A stretch of DNA of 64,000 nucleotides, from the NCBI RefSeq assembly GCF_901709675.1, contig NC_051087.1:17061067-17125066 (forward strand), in the 5' to 3' direction. The translations under genes and the position numbers were made by a program. The notes beneath the pieces were generated by a model. The model saw nothing but the letters and a program-made list of their open reading frames with translations, was not told the DNA's origin and ran no database searches. Source of the DNA: Syngnathus acus. Its lineage: Eukaryota; Chordata; Actinopteri; Syngnathiformes; Syngnathidae. This document shows positions 1-10,219 of the stretch, one piece after another. Position 1 is the stretch's first letter, and every line of letters begins with the position of its first letter.

Positions 1-179
1 ACTATCTCAGGCTCTTCTCAACGCCGATGAGCAGTCCCTCTCGGATGAATGAGCTTCTCACTCTATCCCTAAGGGGGAGCCCAGACACTATGCAATAACT
101 TATTTTGGCAGCTCGTATCCAGGATCTTGTTCTTTTGGTCACGACCCACAGCTCGTCACCATAAGTGAGGGTGGAAACA
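1..179 (-). mobile_element. RTE-like LINE fragment, end of the ORF
   Basis: The minus strand encodes a piece of the region after the reverse transcriptase of a non-LTR retrotransposon. It reads LTYGDELWVVTKRTRSW followed by LPLRDRVRSSFIREG. That wording is typical of a common fish LINE ORF of probable RTE type. It is broken by a frame slip and continues off the left edge. A Tc1 element was inserted into its upstream side at a TA dinucleotide (180-181). The same family probably supplies the fragments at 49.6-50.5 kb and 60.4-60.7 kb. Assignment to RTE is from memory of the motif only. Confidence 0.6.
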
Positions 180-424
180 TACAGTATCTCACAAAAGTGA
201 GTACACCCTTCCCATTTCTGCAATGTTTTAATTATATCTTGTCATGGGACAACACTGATGAAATGACACTTTGAGACAATGTTAAGTAGTCACTGTAGAG
301 CTTGGATAGCAAAGTAAACGTATTGTTACTTCAAAGTAACTCAAAATACAACAATGAATGTGTAAAATGCTGGCAACAAAAGTAAGTACACCCCAAATGA
401 AATTGTCAAAATTGGACCCAAATG

Positions 425-940
425 TCAATATTTTGTGTGGCCATAATTATTTTCCAGCACCGCCGTAACGCTTTTAGGCATGGAGTTCACCAGAGCTTCA
501 CAGGTCGCCGCTGGAATCCTCTTCCACTCTTCCATGATGACATCACGGAGCTGGTGGATGTTGGAGACCTTCCGCTCCTCCACCTTCCGTTTGAGGATGC
601 CCCACAGATGTTCAAGAGGGTTTAGGTCTGGGGACATGCTTGACCAGCCCATCACCTTCACCCTCAGCTTCCTTAGGAAGGCAGTGGTCATCTTGGAGGT
701 GTGTTTGGGGTCGTTATCGTATTGGAATACTGCTCCATGACTCAGTTTACGGAGGGAGGGGCTCATGCTCTGCTTCAGTATTCCACAGTACAGGTTGGCA
801 TTCATTGTTCCCTCAATGAACTGTAGCTTCCCAGTGCCATCAGCACTCATACAGCCCCAGACCATGACGCTCCTACCACCATGCTTGACTGTAGGCAAGA
901 CACACTTGTCTTTGTACTCTTCGCCTGGTTGCCGCCACAC
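425..940 (-). pseudogene. Tc1 transposase, C-terminal half (left arm and centre)
   Basis: This is an open frame of 171 codons covering roughly the second half of a Tc1 transposase, which is normally about 340 residues. Visible motifs are [13 protein letters not shown], the second catalytic Asp in QYDNDPKHTSK, the catalytic Glu in NPLEHLWGILK and the C-terminal GHTKY. The HTH DNA-binding domains and the first catalytic Asp are absent, so it cannot be an active enzyme. Absence of stop codons suggests the palindrome formed fairly recently. Confidence 0.8.
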
Positions 941-1219
941 ACCTCCAAGACGACCACAGCCTTCCTAAAGAAGCTGAGGGTGAAGGTGATGGACTGCCCA
1001 AACATGTCCCTAGACCTAAACCCTCTTGAACATCTGTGGGGCATCCTCAAATGGAAGGTGGAGGAGCGCAAGGTCTCCAACATCCACTAGCTCCGTGATG
1101 TCATCATGGAAGAGTGGAAGAGGATTTCAGCGGCGACCTGTGAAGCTCTGGTGAACTCCATACCTAAAAGGGTTACGGCGGTGCTGGAAAATAATGGTGG
1201 CCACACAAAATATTGACAT
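933..1219 (+). pseudogene. Tc1 transposase C-terminal fragment (right arm)
   Basis: The plus strand repeats the catalytic C-terminus: HTSKTTTAFLKKLRVKVM, then NPLEHLWGILKWKVEER, ending in GGHTKY. It mirrors the left arm. A stop at 1087-1089 (Gln to TAG after VSNIH) interrupts it. Only the DNA after the second catalytic Asp is present. It is non-functional and is best read as the second arm of the palindrome. Confidence 0.8.
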
Positions 1220-1442
1220 TTGGGTCAAATTTTGACAATTTCATTTGGGGTATACTCACTTTTGTTTCCAGCATTTTACACATGCATTGTTGTATTTTGA
1301 GTTACTTTGAAGTAACAATACGTTTACTTTGCTATGCAAGCTCTACAGTGACTACTTAACATTGTCTCAAAGTGTCATTTCTTCAGTGTTGTCCCATGAC
1401 AAGATATAATAAGAGGGATGTACTCACTTTTGTGAGATACTG

Positions 1443-2215
1443 CATATATGGTTTTTGACACTGAAATACGGTGGTCCTGGTATCCCATGCATCATTCCGT
1501 CTCGGGGTGCTACACATGACTGCCAATATTCATAGGTCTCGGTCAAAAGGACCAAGATTTACCTTTATTTTTCTACTCTAGGTGGTGCTACAGAGCCATT
1601 TTATTGTCATTGTTTATGACAACTTTAAAATATCAGGTTTTCATCATTAGTGTGCAAAATTTGAGTTTCAGTGCGTGTTTAAGGGTGTCAAAAATGACAA
1701 TACTTTACAGAGAAAATAAAAATAAAAATGTTTTCCCAAAGTCACTACTCAGGCCCTAATTAATATTTAGAGGGAAGCTGGGGCTGTCTCCTGAGCAATC
1801 TCTCCTAGATGTATTTTCTGTTATGTTCAGGAATTGTTTTTACACAATGAAGGGAATATTCCTGGTAATTCAATGATGTTAGATGTACAAAAGGTTTTAG
1901 CACAATGAAGTGTTTAAAGGGCCAGTTTTCCATGTTTTGAATGTTATTGTCATTTGTGTTTTGTTTTCATTGAAGGGGAAATTTTCATTGGATGTGTTGG
2001 TGGAGGAAATGATTTCTTTTCTAACATCAAGCCCTTTGCATTGGTGCTATATTCTACAGACGTAGTTTTCAATACATACTGCCTTTAATGGAATATTATA
2101 CTGTAATACTGATAGCAGTATTTAACTTTGGATCTAACGTTGCAGGAATTTAGGTCAGTTTTACTGTAAAACTGCATGATAATTGATTTAGCAAATTTTG
2201 TTCTGCTTCATTCAG
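1443..2215 (+). other. Intron sequence, no recognised feature
   Basis: AT-rich DNA upstream of the first visible exon. I see no repeat family or open frame here. It ends with a pyrimidine-rich acceptor TTCTGCTTCATTCAG at 2201-2215. Confidence 0.6.
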
Positions 2216-2353
2216 GAGAATTCATCTCCAGTTAGTTGGAGTAGCCTTTTGGTGATCAATAATGTTCCTGACACCCCCACTGGCCCCTCTGAAGTTAAGA
2301 AACTAGTTCAGCGTTTTGGGACTGTGGTCAAAACTCTGGAACTTAACAATGTG
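2216..2353 (+). CDS. znf638: Exon: N-terminal half of an RRM
   Basis: This 138-bp exon is phase 0 at both ends, with acceptor TTCAG and donor GTAAGG. It encodes strand beta-1 (LLVINNVPD, the RNP2 position), helix alpha-1 (PSEVKKLVQRFG) and strand beta-2 (TVVKTLELNNV) of an RNA-recognition motif. The domain is completed by the exon 16.7 kb downstream, so the intron falls between beta-2 and beta-3. RRMs of this family bind pyrimidine-rich RNA or DNA in the nucleus. The reading frame is fixed by the in-frame join to the next exon. Confidence 0.8.
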
Positions 2354-2905
2354 GTAAGGAATTTTAAAAAACTAAATAAAATAAAAAAAAACATGATTCA
2401 ATATTGTGACAGTATTTATTGTATTGTCAAATTTGATCACTGCTATAGCATGATATGTGACTGGCATCTTGTAAATGTAAATACTACAGTTTTTAAAGTG
2501 CATTAGCGACACAACATTGTACAGCTAGACATGTTTAAGTGCACAACACCTGTACAGCTGGACACATTAAAGTGCATGAAACTTAATAATATTGTTTAAA
2601 CAGGAACAGCACACTGCTTTCTGACTCTGAAATGTCATTAGCAACTTACATGCATTCACACTCCCTTTACTTTTGCTCTAGCCTCAGCAAACAATGCGGG
2701 GATGTCTTTGTGAAGTGCGACTCTGTAGCTCGCTCAGGATGTTGTAGCCTTGCTGCTCTGTACAGGTTTTCTTTAACACTAATATCAAATTTTATTTAAC
2801 TTTAACAACAAATAATTGTTTATTTAATGTTTAACAGTCTCATATTGATAGTGATTTTTTTTAAATTTTACATTGATGTTGTATATTTCTTGAAAAAACT
2901 TCTAA
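2354..2905 (+). other. Intron sequence, no recognised feature
   Basis: AT-rich intron start just after the donor site. No transposon or coding similarity is evident by eye. Confidence 0.55.
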
Positions 2906-3656
2906 TGTAAACCCAATTTCACTGAAGTTGGGATGTTGTGTTGAACATAAAAAACATACAATGATTTTCAAATCATGTTCAACCCGCACTTAATTTAATA
3001 CACTACAAAGACTAGATATTTCACGTTCCAACTGAATAACTTGATTGTTTTAGCAAATAATATTTTTTTAATTTTATGGCTGCAACACATTTTGAAAAAG
3101 CTGGGACAGGGTCATGTTTATCATTGTGTTACATCACCTTTTCTTTTAACATTCAATAAATGTTTGGGAACTGAGGATGCTAATTGTTGAAGCTCGCGAG
3201 GTGTGGTTCTTTCCCATTCTTGCTGATCAATAGTCAGGGGTATCCGTTGTCGTATTTTACGCTTCGTAGTGTGCCACTCACTGGGGACCAGTGTAGTACC
3301 CTCACTCCTTTACTACTAAGCCAAGCTGTTGTTACACGTGTGGTGGGGTTTAGCATGGTCTGAATTTCTTGCTGAAATAAACAGTGGTGTCCATGAAAAA
3401 AACATTGCTTGAATGGCAGCATAGGTCTCTCCAAAACCTTTATATACCATTTAGCGTTAATGGTGCCTCAAAAACATGAAAGTCACCCATGCCATTGGCA
3501 CTAACAGCCCTTCACCATCCCAGATGCTGGCTTTTAACTTTGCGACCATATGCCGGATGGTTAGTTTCCTCTCTGGTCCGGAGGACACGGCGTCCACAAT
3601 TTCCCAAAACAATTTGAAATGTGGATTCATCACTCCACAGAACACTTTGCCACTTT
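2906..3656 (-). mobile_element. Degenerate Tc1-like element, truncated
   Basis: The left terminus (ACCCAATTTCACTGAAGTTG) resembles that of the better preserved Tc1 copy at 53925-57084. On the minus strand, broken frames match its transposase: VLWSDESTFQIV with the first catalytic Asp, RRVLRTREETNH, and a region ending in ATKWQ. Many frameshifts are present. The expected other terminus is missing; at about 3656 the sequence passes directly into hAT coding DNA. Confidence 0.7.
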
Positions 3657-3990
3657 GTAGCAGGAAAGAGTCTATTCCTCAGTCCATCCAAAATGTTGGA
3701 TGCAGAGCTAAAAAGGCACTCACTCGCCATGTTTGTGCAAGATGCAGGTAGTTACACTCTTGCTAATCGAGCAAAGTCTGGAAAGCGTTCTTTATTTCTT
3801 TTCCAATACTCCAGTAATGATGCATGCCGTGAGATTGGTGGTTCTGTGAGGGAGGTGATTATCTCCGATAAGGTTCCACTGCCTGCATGAGCTTGCTGCT
3901 GGAGTTCTTCAACTAGATTGTCACCAAAAATTGAAGACAAAGATCCAGGGCAGAACACTCGCTATGCTAGTGCTCTGCTCCAGGTTCTTC
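3657..3990 (-). pseudogene. hAT transposase dimerisation-domain remnant
   Basis: Minus-strand frames read ISRHASLLEYWKRNKERFPD then FARLAR, and in another frame ASECLFSSASNILDG followed by LRNRLFPAT. These are the C-terminal dimerisation (hATC) motifs of ZBED-type hAT transposases. At least one frameshift separates them. The fragment joins Tc1 DNA at its 3' side without either element's terminus, so it looks like a deletion or recombination junction. It is not functional. Confidence 0.7.
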
Positions 3991-4225
3991 ATACTTTTGA
4001 GTGGCTTTTGTCATCAAATAGTCTGTACATTTAGGTCTTGAGAGCTTCAGTAAAATAAAGTAAAAAAAAAATCAGTCTTTGTACCTTGAATGGACAAATT
4101 ATATAATTTCACATGAAACTCACTGTTGCATGCTGATTGAGAATTCGACTTTTAACAATGAATAAATCACTGGTATCTAATCCTTATTTTTCAGAGGAAC
4201 AATAAAAAATGTTTGTTCTGCCTCA

Positions 4226-4580
4226 GTGCCTGATGGCGCACTGGTTAGGACGTCCGCCTCACAGTTCAGAGGGTGCGGGTTAGATTCCACTTCCGGCCCT
4301 CCCTTTTTTAATTTTTTTTATTTTATTTATTTATTTATTTTTAAATTCAATGTTTTACCAGGTAAGTCAATTGAGAACATTTTCTCATTTACAATGACGA
4401 CCTGTGTGGAGTTTGCATGTTCTCCCCATATGTGGTTTTCTCCGGCACTCCGGTTTCCTCCATATCCAAAAAACATGCATGGTAGGCTGATTGAGCATTC
4501 CAAATTGCTTATAACTACGAGTGCAAGTGCGGATAGTTGTTCGTCTCTGTGTGCCTTGGGCCGGCCCAAGGGTATTTGTC
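4226..4580 (+). mobile_element. tRNA-headed SINE-like repeat, 3' part replaced
   Basis: It begins with a tRNA-like head (GGCGCACTGGTTAGGACG as A box, GGTTAGATTCC as degenerate B box). The GTGTGGAGTTTGCATGTTC / CTCCGGTTTCCTCC body follows, as in the intact copies at 57555-58298. A T-rich insertion (about 4310-4390) splits it. Near 4557 it is replaced by GGGCCGGCCCAAGG-type DNA that may be the end of another DNA transposon. It would be transcribed by RNA polymerase III if intact. Confidence 0.65.
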
Positions 4581-5007
4581 GCCCTCTGCAACTTCCAAAA
4601 ATGGCGCCCCCACCACCACCAATTTCCAAGTTATTTTTGAACTACTACCACAACCAAAATGTATTGTTTCTATTTCTATTGAGGCTATTTTTGACATACA
4701 ATTGCATACACAAATATGTTGTGTGTATGTTCCATACCAAAAAAAATGTACATGATCAGTGAGCTTCTCTTAATCACTTTACGAGCTTTTTGTTTAGCAA
4801 ATTCTTTTACCAGTTACCTGCAATCAAGCGACGCAGCAAATCCATTCTTAATAGATATTGTTCCCAAAGCAACTAAGCGCTCTTGGGTCATAGTTGACCG
4901 TGTGGGAGTGAGAGCACTGGAGTGGGCGGCAAAAAATGCAGGGGCGGAATTTTTTAACAGGTGATTTTGCCGCCCCCTGCGGTGGCTGCCGAGCTCGCCT
5001 AACTGTA
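4581..5007. other. Unassigned repeat-like DNA
   Basis: The stretch contains GCC-rich motifs near both ends (TGGCGCCCCCACC at 4602, TTTGCCGCCCCCTGCGG at 4967) that could be inverted ends of a non-autonomous hAT element. No convincing target duplication was found. Confidence 0.3.
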
Positions 5008-5397
5008 AAGAAGGAAAAGATATAAGTCACACTTGTTGCATTTTTGGGGGAAATTTAATAAAATCCATCATCAAGACCAGGCATGTCATCTTGAAAGGCA
5101 ATTTAAAATAAAAATAGGTAACAATAGGCTGAATAATTGAAATCGTCATTCTTTGTGTCACGTTTAACAACTCCGCTAACTCCAGAGGTCGAAGATGTGG
5201 TGCTTCCTCTTTTACGTCGCTTACGTCAGACTGAAGTGTTGAAATTATCAACACAGGTCTAGAGTGCCCTCTTGTGGTTTAGTGTGAAAATAACACGTGA
5301 AGTGATATAATGTGTCAATAATTTCACACAAGTTGCTCCAAACTATGCCAAATTATAAAAAAAAAAAAACTGCGACTGTCTGGAAAATACGGTCTAT
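5008..5397. mobile_element. Degenerate relative of TA-type element A
   Basis: It contains AAGATATAAGTC at the left, a middle with ATAAAATCCATCATCAAGACC, and GACTGTCTGGAAAATACGG at the right. This follows the layout of element A (TATAAGTCGC, then AAAATCCAACACCAAGA, then a CCGAAAATTACGG end). Divergence is high and target duplications are not recognisable. It abuts a TA microsatellite. Confidence 0.45.
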
Positions 5398-5434
5398 GTA
5401 TTTGTATATGTATATATCTGTGTATATACAGATT

Positions 5435-5499
<65 letters not shown>
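5398..5499. repeat. (TG)n-(TA)n microsatellite
   Basis: Imperfect TATG/TGTA steps are followed by (TG)n and then about 25 TA units ending at 5499. Apparent Tyr/Ile-rich frames here are artefacts of the repeat. Confidence 0.95.
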
Positions 5500-5502
<3 letters not shown>

Positions 5503-6027
5503 TGCCCTTTATTGTCATTTTACAACATAGTTGTAAACGAAACTGGATAGCTACTCCCTTTCTAGTGCAAAACATTACAAAAATTTAAAAAAGTATAAAG
5601 GAAGTCTAAGAATTTGTTCGTTTGTTTTCGACATTTGTTTGTTTGTTTATTTCGAACATTAAAAGAAATACAAGAAAAAAAGTAGTCTGGTAGTCCTTGT
5701 ACGAATGCATCTGTAGCGCCTCCCAGAAGGAAGCAGCTCAAACAGTTGGGAGGCGGGATGTGTGTTGTCTTTGATGATGTTGTGAGCTCTGCTGACCCAC
5801 TGTGTTGTATACAGTGCCTTGCGAAAGTATTCGGCCCCCTTGAACCTTTCAACATTTCGCGACATTTCAGGCTTCAAACATAAAGATATAAAAGTTTAAT
5901 TTTTTGTCAAGAATCAACAAGTGGGACACAATCGTGAAGTGGAACAAAATTTATTGGATAATTTAAACTTTTTTAACAAATAAAAAACTGAAAAGTGGGG
6001 CGTGCAATATTATTTGGCCCCCTTGCG

Positions 6028-7044
6028 CTAATACTTTGTAGCGCCACCTTTTGCTGCAATTACAGCTGCAAGTCGCTTGGGGTATGTCTCTATCAGTTTT
6101 GCACATCGAGAGACTGTAATTCTTGCCCATTCTTCCTTGCAAAACAGCTCGAGCTCAGTGAGGTTGGATGGAGAGCGTTTGTGAACAGCAGTCTTCAGCT
6201 CTTTCCACAGATTCTCGATTGGATTCAGGTCTGGACTTTGACTTGGCCATTCTAACACCTGGATACGTCTATTTGTGAACCATTCCATTGTAGATTTGGC
6301 TTTATGTTTTGGATCATTGTCCTGTTGGAAGATAAATCTCCGTCCCAGTCTCAGGTCTTTTGCACACCAACAGGTTTTCTTCCAGAATGGTCCTGTATTT
6401 GGCTCCATCCATCTTCCCATCAATTTTAGCCATCTTCCCTGTCCCTGCTGAAGAAAAGCAGGCCCAAACCATGATGCTGCCACCACCATGTTTGACAGTG
6501 GGGATGGTGTGTTCAGGGTGATGAGCTGTGTTGCTTTTACGCCAAACCTATCGTTTTGCATTGTGGCCAAAAAGTTCGTTTTGGTTTCATCTGACCAGAG
6601 CACCTTCTTCCACATGTTTGGTGTGTCTCCCAGGTGGCTTGTGGCAAACTTTAAACGAGACTTTTTATGGATATCTTTGAGAAATGGCTTTCTTCTTGCC
6701 ACTCTTCCATAAAGGCCAGATTTGTGCAGTGCACGACTGATTGTTGTCCTATGGACAGACTCTCCCACCTCAGCTGTAGTTATCTGCAGTTCATCCAGAG
6801 TGATCATGGGCCTCTTGGCTGCATCTCTGATCAGTCTTCTCCTTGTTTGAGATGAAAGTTTGGAGGGACGGCCGGGTCTTGGTAGATTTGCAGTGGTCTG
6901 ATATTCCTTCCATTTCAATATAATTGCTTGCACAGTGCTCCTTGAGATGTTTAAAGCTTGGGAAATCTTTTTGTATCCAAATCCGGCTTTAAACTTCTCC
7001 ACAACAGTATCTCGGACCTGCCTGGTGTGTTCCTTTGTCTTCAT
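6028..7044 (-). pseudogene. Tc1 transposase, full-length ORF with out-of-frame core
   Basis: A 338-codon frame, the normal length for Tc1 transposases, begins MKTKEHTRQVRDTVV and ends GGATKY. It shows two HTH motifs (KKISQALNISRSTVQAII; a second in residues 60-115), the GRP(S) hinge, and a DD34E triad in VLWSDETK, FQQDNDPKHK and NPIENLWKEL. Between about 6575 and 6355, however, the family sequence (VKHGGGSIMVW and following) lies in another frame, and that frame has a stop. Two opposite frameshifts thus replace about 75 residues between the first and second Asp with unrelated residues. The enzyme is presumably inactive. The start is chosen from family length and the upstream TATA-like site. 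Confidence 0.85.
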
Positions 7045-7094
7045 GTTTCTCTCTGCGCTTTAAACAGAACCCTGAGACTATCAAAGAGCAGGTG

Positions 7095-7102
7095 CATTTA
7101 TA
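7095..7102 (-). promoter_or_regulatory. TATA-like box of the Tc1 transposase
   Basis: On the minus strand TATAAATG lies about 50 bp before the transposase ATG, in the context CCGTATAAATGCACCTG. A TATA-like site at this position is a usual feature of Tc1 elements. Confidence 0.5.
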
Positions 7103-8390
7103 CGGAGACTTGATTACACACAGGTGCATTCTATTTATCATCATCAGTCATTTAGGACAACATTGGATCATTCAAAGATCCTCACTGAACTTCTGGAGTG
7201 AGTTTGCTGCACTGAAAGTAAAGGGGCCGAATAATATTGCATGCCCCACTTTTCAGTTTTTTATTTGTTAAAAAAGTTTAAATTATCCAATAAATTTCGT
7301 TCCACTTCACGATTATGTCCCACTTGTTGTTGATTCTTGACAAAAAATTAAAGTTTTATATCTTTATGTTTGAAGCCTGAAATGTGGCGAAATGTTGAAA
7401 GGTTCAAGGGGGCCGAATACTTTCGCAAGGCACTGTATGTCCGTCAGGGAGGGGAGAGGGCAGCCGACGATCCTCTGCGCTTCTTTGACTGTCCTCTGTA
7501 GCCTCCCTCTGTCTGCAGCAGTGCAGCTCCCGTACCAGGTGGTCAGGCTGTAGCAGGCTCTCAATGGAGGAGCGGTAGAAGGCCAGCAGAAGCTTCCGAT
7601 CCATACAGTTCTTCCTGAGGACTCTTAGGAAGTGTAGACGCTGCTGAGCCTTCTTGATGACAGCTGAGGTGTTGCGTGTCCAGGAGAGGTCATCAGAGAT
7701 CTGGACTCCCAGGAATCTGATGTCGTGGACCCTCTCCACACTCTCGCTGTTGATGTAGAGGGGAGGGTGATCTCTTTTTTTCCTTCTGAAGTCCACGATG
7801 ATCTCCTTTGTTTTCTTGGTGTTCAGAGCCAGGTAATTTGTGGAGCACCAATTCGTGAGCTTCTGGACCTCCTCCCTATAGGCTGTCTCGTCACCATTCG
7901 AGATCAGCCCGACCACTGTGGTGTCATCAGCAAATTTGACAATCATGTTGTTTCCGTGGGCTGGACTGCAGTCATGGGTATAGAGACAGTAGAGGAGGGG
8001 GCTCAGTACGCAGCCCTGTGGTGAACCAGTGCTCAGTGTGCGTGTAGAGGAAATGTGGGGGCCAAGTCTCAAAGTCTGGGGCCTGTTGGTCAAGACGTCT
8101 TTAATTTAAAGTCCCAATGATCGTCACATACACATCTGGGTGTGGTGAAATTTGTCCTCTGCATTTAACCCATTCCCGTGTGATTTTGATCCATCCCCTG
8201 GGGGAGAGGGGAGCAGTGAGCAGCAGCGGTGCCACGCTCGGGAAGCATTTGGTGATCTAACCCACCAATTTCAACCCTAAATGTGGAGTGCCAAGCAGGG
8301 AGGCAATGGGTTCCATTTTTATAGTCTTTGATATGACCCGACCGAGGTTTAAACCCACAACCTTCCAGTCTCAGGGCGGACACTCTATAC

Positions 8391-9286
8391 CAGTGGTCCC
8401 CAACCTTTTTTGCACCACGGACCGGTTACGTGTCAGAAATATTTTCGCGGACCGGCCTTTATATAAATAAATATATTTATATATTTATTATTTAAATATT
8501 TATATATATAAATAGGATGAAATAAAATGATACGACTGGCATAAAAAGAAATATAAACCACATAAAAATAAAACGTTGAATTAGTGGGAGCACCGAGCTC
8601 TTTTCTCAGAAATGAGCCGTTCCCATCTAGGCGTAATCGGAGACAATGACACCCGAAGTGGTTAAGGTTTGTCTTTAAATGCAGGATGCTTGGTCTCCAT
8701 GTGCCGAAGCAGGTTTGAAGGCTTCATTGCCTCGTTAGCTAGCCTTTCGCCACATATGCGGAGTGCACTTGGCGCGTCAGAGTCACCTGTGGCGATAAAT
8801 CCATATTTTAAGTAGGACTCCAGAAATGTTCTTTTAAATGCAGCTTTCCTTTTCTTAGAAGTCGTAGCCTCTTCTTCTTCAGTGTTCTCATTGGACGTTT
8901 TTCCCTTTCTGAAGAAGCTTTCCAAACTTCTCTGTTTCTTTTTGCTTGCCTCGCGGGCTTGACTGTGGTGACATGTCACGTGACCGAGACGAGCGCCCTG
9001 TGTCAAGAGTCCTTATTTTTCAGATGCACCGACAGATGTAATTGGGAGAGATTCGCCAAATTTTTTATATTTTTCAAAATAAATTCTTACTCATTTTTGC
9101 TAGCTTTGCGGGCTCGACTGGGGAAACATGTCACGTGACCGGGACGAGCGTCTTAACCTGAATGAATTGATTGTCAATGAAAAAAAAAAAAAACCTTTTT
9201 TTTTTTTCCCTGTGCGGCTCCGCGGCCCGGTACCAAGTGACCCACGGACCGGTACCGGTCCGCGGCCCGGTGGTTGGGGACCACTG
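8391..9286 (-). mobile_element. Non-autonomous hAT element (BED-exon type)
   Basis: The element is 896 bp with ends CAGTGGTCCCCAACC and GGTTGGGGACCACTG. It is flanked by CTCTATAC at 8383-8390 and 9287-9294, the 8-bp duplication of hAT transposition. It keeps only the first part of a transposase on the minus strand. GC-rich subterminal palindromes of the form GGACCGGTACCGGTCC are visible near 9245. The same family recurs at 11037-12160 and as partial copies inside 24900-25720 and 27931-28758. Confidence 0.9.
8662..9006 (-). pseudogene. hAT transposase N-terminal BED-finger fragment
   Basis: The frame contains KKKQRSLESFFRKGK, a Lys/Glu-rich segment, FLESYLKYGFIATGDSDAP and a BED-type finger. 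The first Cys pair is reduced (RICGERLANEAMKPS), followed by LLRHMETKHPAFKDKP, which supplies the two His. This is the start of a ZBED5/FAM200-like hAT transposase that binds the element ends. The catalytic and dimerisation parts are deleted, so mobility would depend on an enzyme supplied in trans. Confidence 0.75.
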
Positions 9287-9430
9287 CTCTATACCACTAG
9301 TCCACTGAGCTGGTCAAACTGACACATTTCTGACACAAAATCTGACGCAATCTGACACATTTGTAGGTTTAATAAAATGCAGATAGATTACAGAAACAAA
9401 AAAGTTTTTTTTTTTTTTTATTGAAAAGTA

Positions 9431-10187
9431 GCGTATTGGCCCGAATATAAGACGACCCTGATTATAAGACGACCCCCTCTTTTTCAAGACTCAAGTTTGA
9501 AGAAAGTCTTTTTGAACACCAAATTTAATTTTTATACAGAAAATAATTACAGTACATCTGAAACAAATGATTATAACAATATATTCGAGAGAAAAAGCTT
9601 GTTGTTTTGTCTCATTCAAATCATTCAAAAACTCTATCACATCTTAATATCTGAACATTTAAATATGTAAACTAAAGTGCAATCACATTTGTAATTGAAT
9701 GGCTTCTGTTTTTTGAAATTTAAATAAACCAATCTACTGTGATAAAACAACAAAATTGCAATAACTGCATTAACCATCAAAGTGAAGTCTGTAACTGTAG
9801 TCTTGAAACAAATCTGAATAAGGAAAAACATTGCAATAAAATAATGCAAACTGCTACCGCTATTGTTGGGGAACCTGAGGACTGTATAGCGGGTTGGCTC
9901 AGATGGTTATGCTCTTTTCGCCCCCGGGTGTCGGTCAGAACACAGAAGGGAAGACTTGGTTCGGTTTTGATTGCTTTACTGAATTATTGGCAAAAATGTA
10001 ACAGGCACTGTGGCTCATAGGGGCATACAGGCAAACTGGCAAAAGGGTAAAGGCACATGTTTGGTCGTAAGGATGTGAGAGCAGATGTGTGTAGTGTACA
10101 TGGGTGAGTCTTTGGGTGTGTGAATGTGATTCTTGTGTGTCTGATTATTGTATGAGCGTGTGAAGAGTGTGTGTGTGTCTGTGTGTG

Positions 10188-10219
<32 letters not shown>

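Larger units (their letters stand above)
182..1442. mobile_element. Palindromic (foldback) Tc1-like transposon
   Basis: Both ends carry the same terminus, CAGTATCTCACAAAAGTGAG, and the left end is preceded by the target TA at 180-181. The right-hand TA has decayed to CA. Both arms (about 182-704 and 936-1442) contain the same 3' half of a Tc1 transposase in opposite orientation, separated by a unique centre of about 230 bp. The element is therefore two 3' halves joined head to head, with no transposase N-terminus. It lies in an intron or upstream region of the ZNF638-like gene. Confidence 0.85.
5812..7435 (-). mobile_element. Complete Tc1-like transposon with TA duplication
   Basis: The element is 1624 bp, flanked by TA on both sides. 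Its inverted ends start CAGTGCCTTGCGAAAGTATT and the terminal repeats extend about 200 bp. It carries one transposase gene on the minus strand. It sits inside the reverse transcriptase of an older LINE whose reading continues on both sides, so the insertion order is clear. Confidence 0.93.
5690..8093 (-). pseudogene. LINE reverse transcriptase C-terminal part, interrupted
   Basis: The minus strand gives STGSPQGCVLSPLLY and the catalytic box KFADDTTVVGLI (RT motif C), then KTKEIIVDFRRKK and FLGVQISDDLSW in the thumb. A frameshift follows near 7560 (LAFYRSSIESL). After the 1.6-kb Tc1 the frame resumes with SRAHNIIKDNTHP and LFELLPSGRRYR, the conserved C-terminal signature of these LINEs. The palm N-terminus and the endonuclease are missing. 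It would have primed reverse transcription at a nicked target; now it is dead. Confidence 0.8.
5501..8097 (-). mobile_element. 5'-truncated CR1/Rex1-like LINE, split by a Tc1
   Basis: A minus-strand LINE whose 3' end lies at about 5501, where CCTTTATTGTCATTTTACAAC resembles the tails of related LINEs at 25.7 and 41.8 kb. Coding continues from 5690 to 5811 and from 7436 to 8093, on both sides of a Tc1 inserted at TA 5810-5811/7436-7437. Only the last part of the reverse transcriptase remains. Its 5' break lies against a SINE at about 8098. Confidence 0.8.
8098..9316 (-). mobile_element. tRNA-derived SINE, split by a hAT element
   Basis: This is a minus-strand copy of the SINE found intact at 31961-32286. 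Its 3' end is at 8098-8115, with body motifs CCACACCCAGATGTG and CATTTAACCC seen in reverse. The tRNA-like head lies at 8320-8390 plus 9287-9316. A hAT element (8391-9286) was inserted between the A and B boxes with a perfect 8-bp duplication CTCTATAC. Without that insert the SINE is about 320 bp. Confidence 0.85.

Noticed and set aside
5312-5575. Tyr-Ile repeat frames
   Set aside because: Translation of the (TA)n/(TG)n microsatellite.
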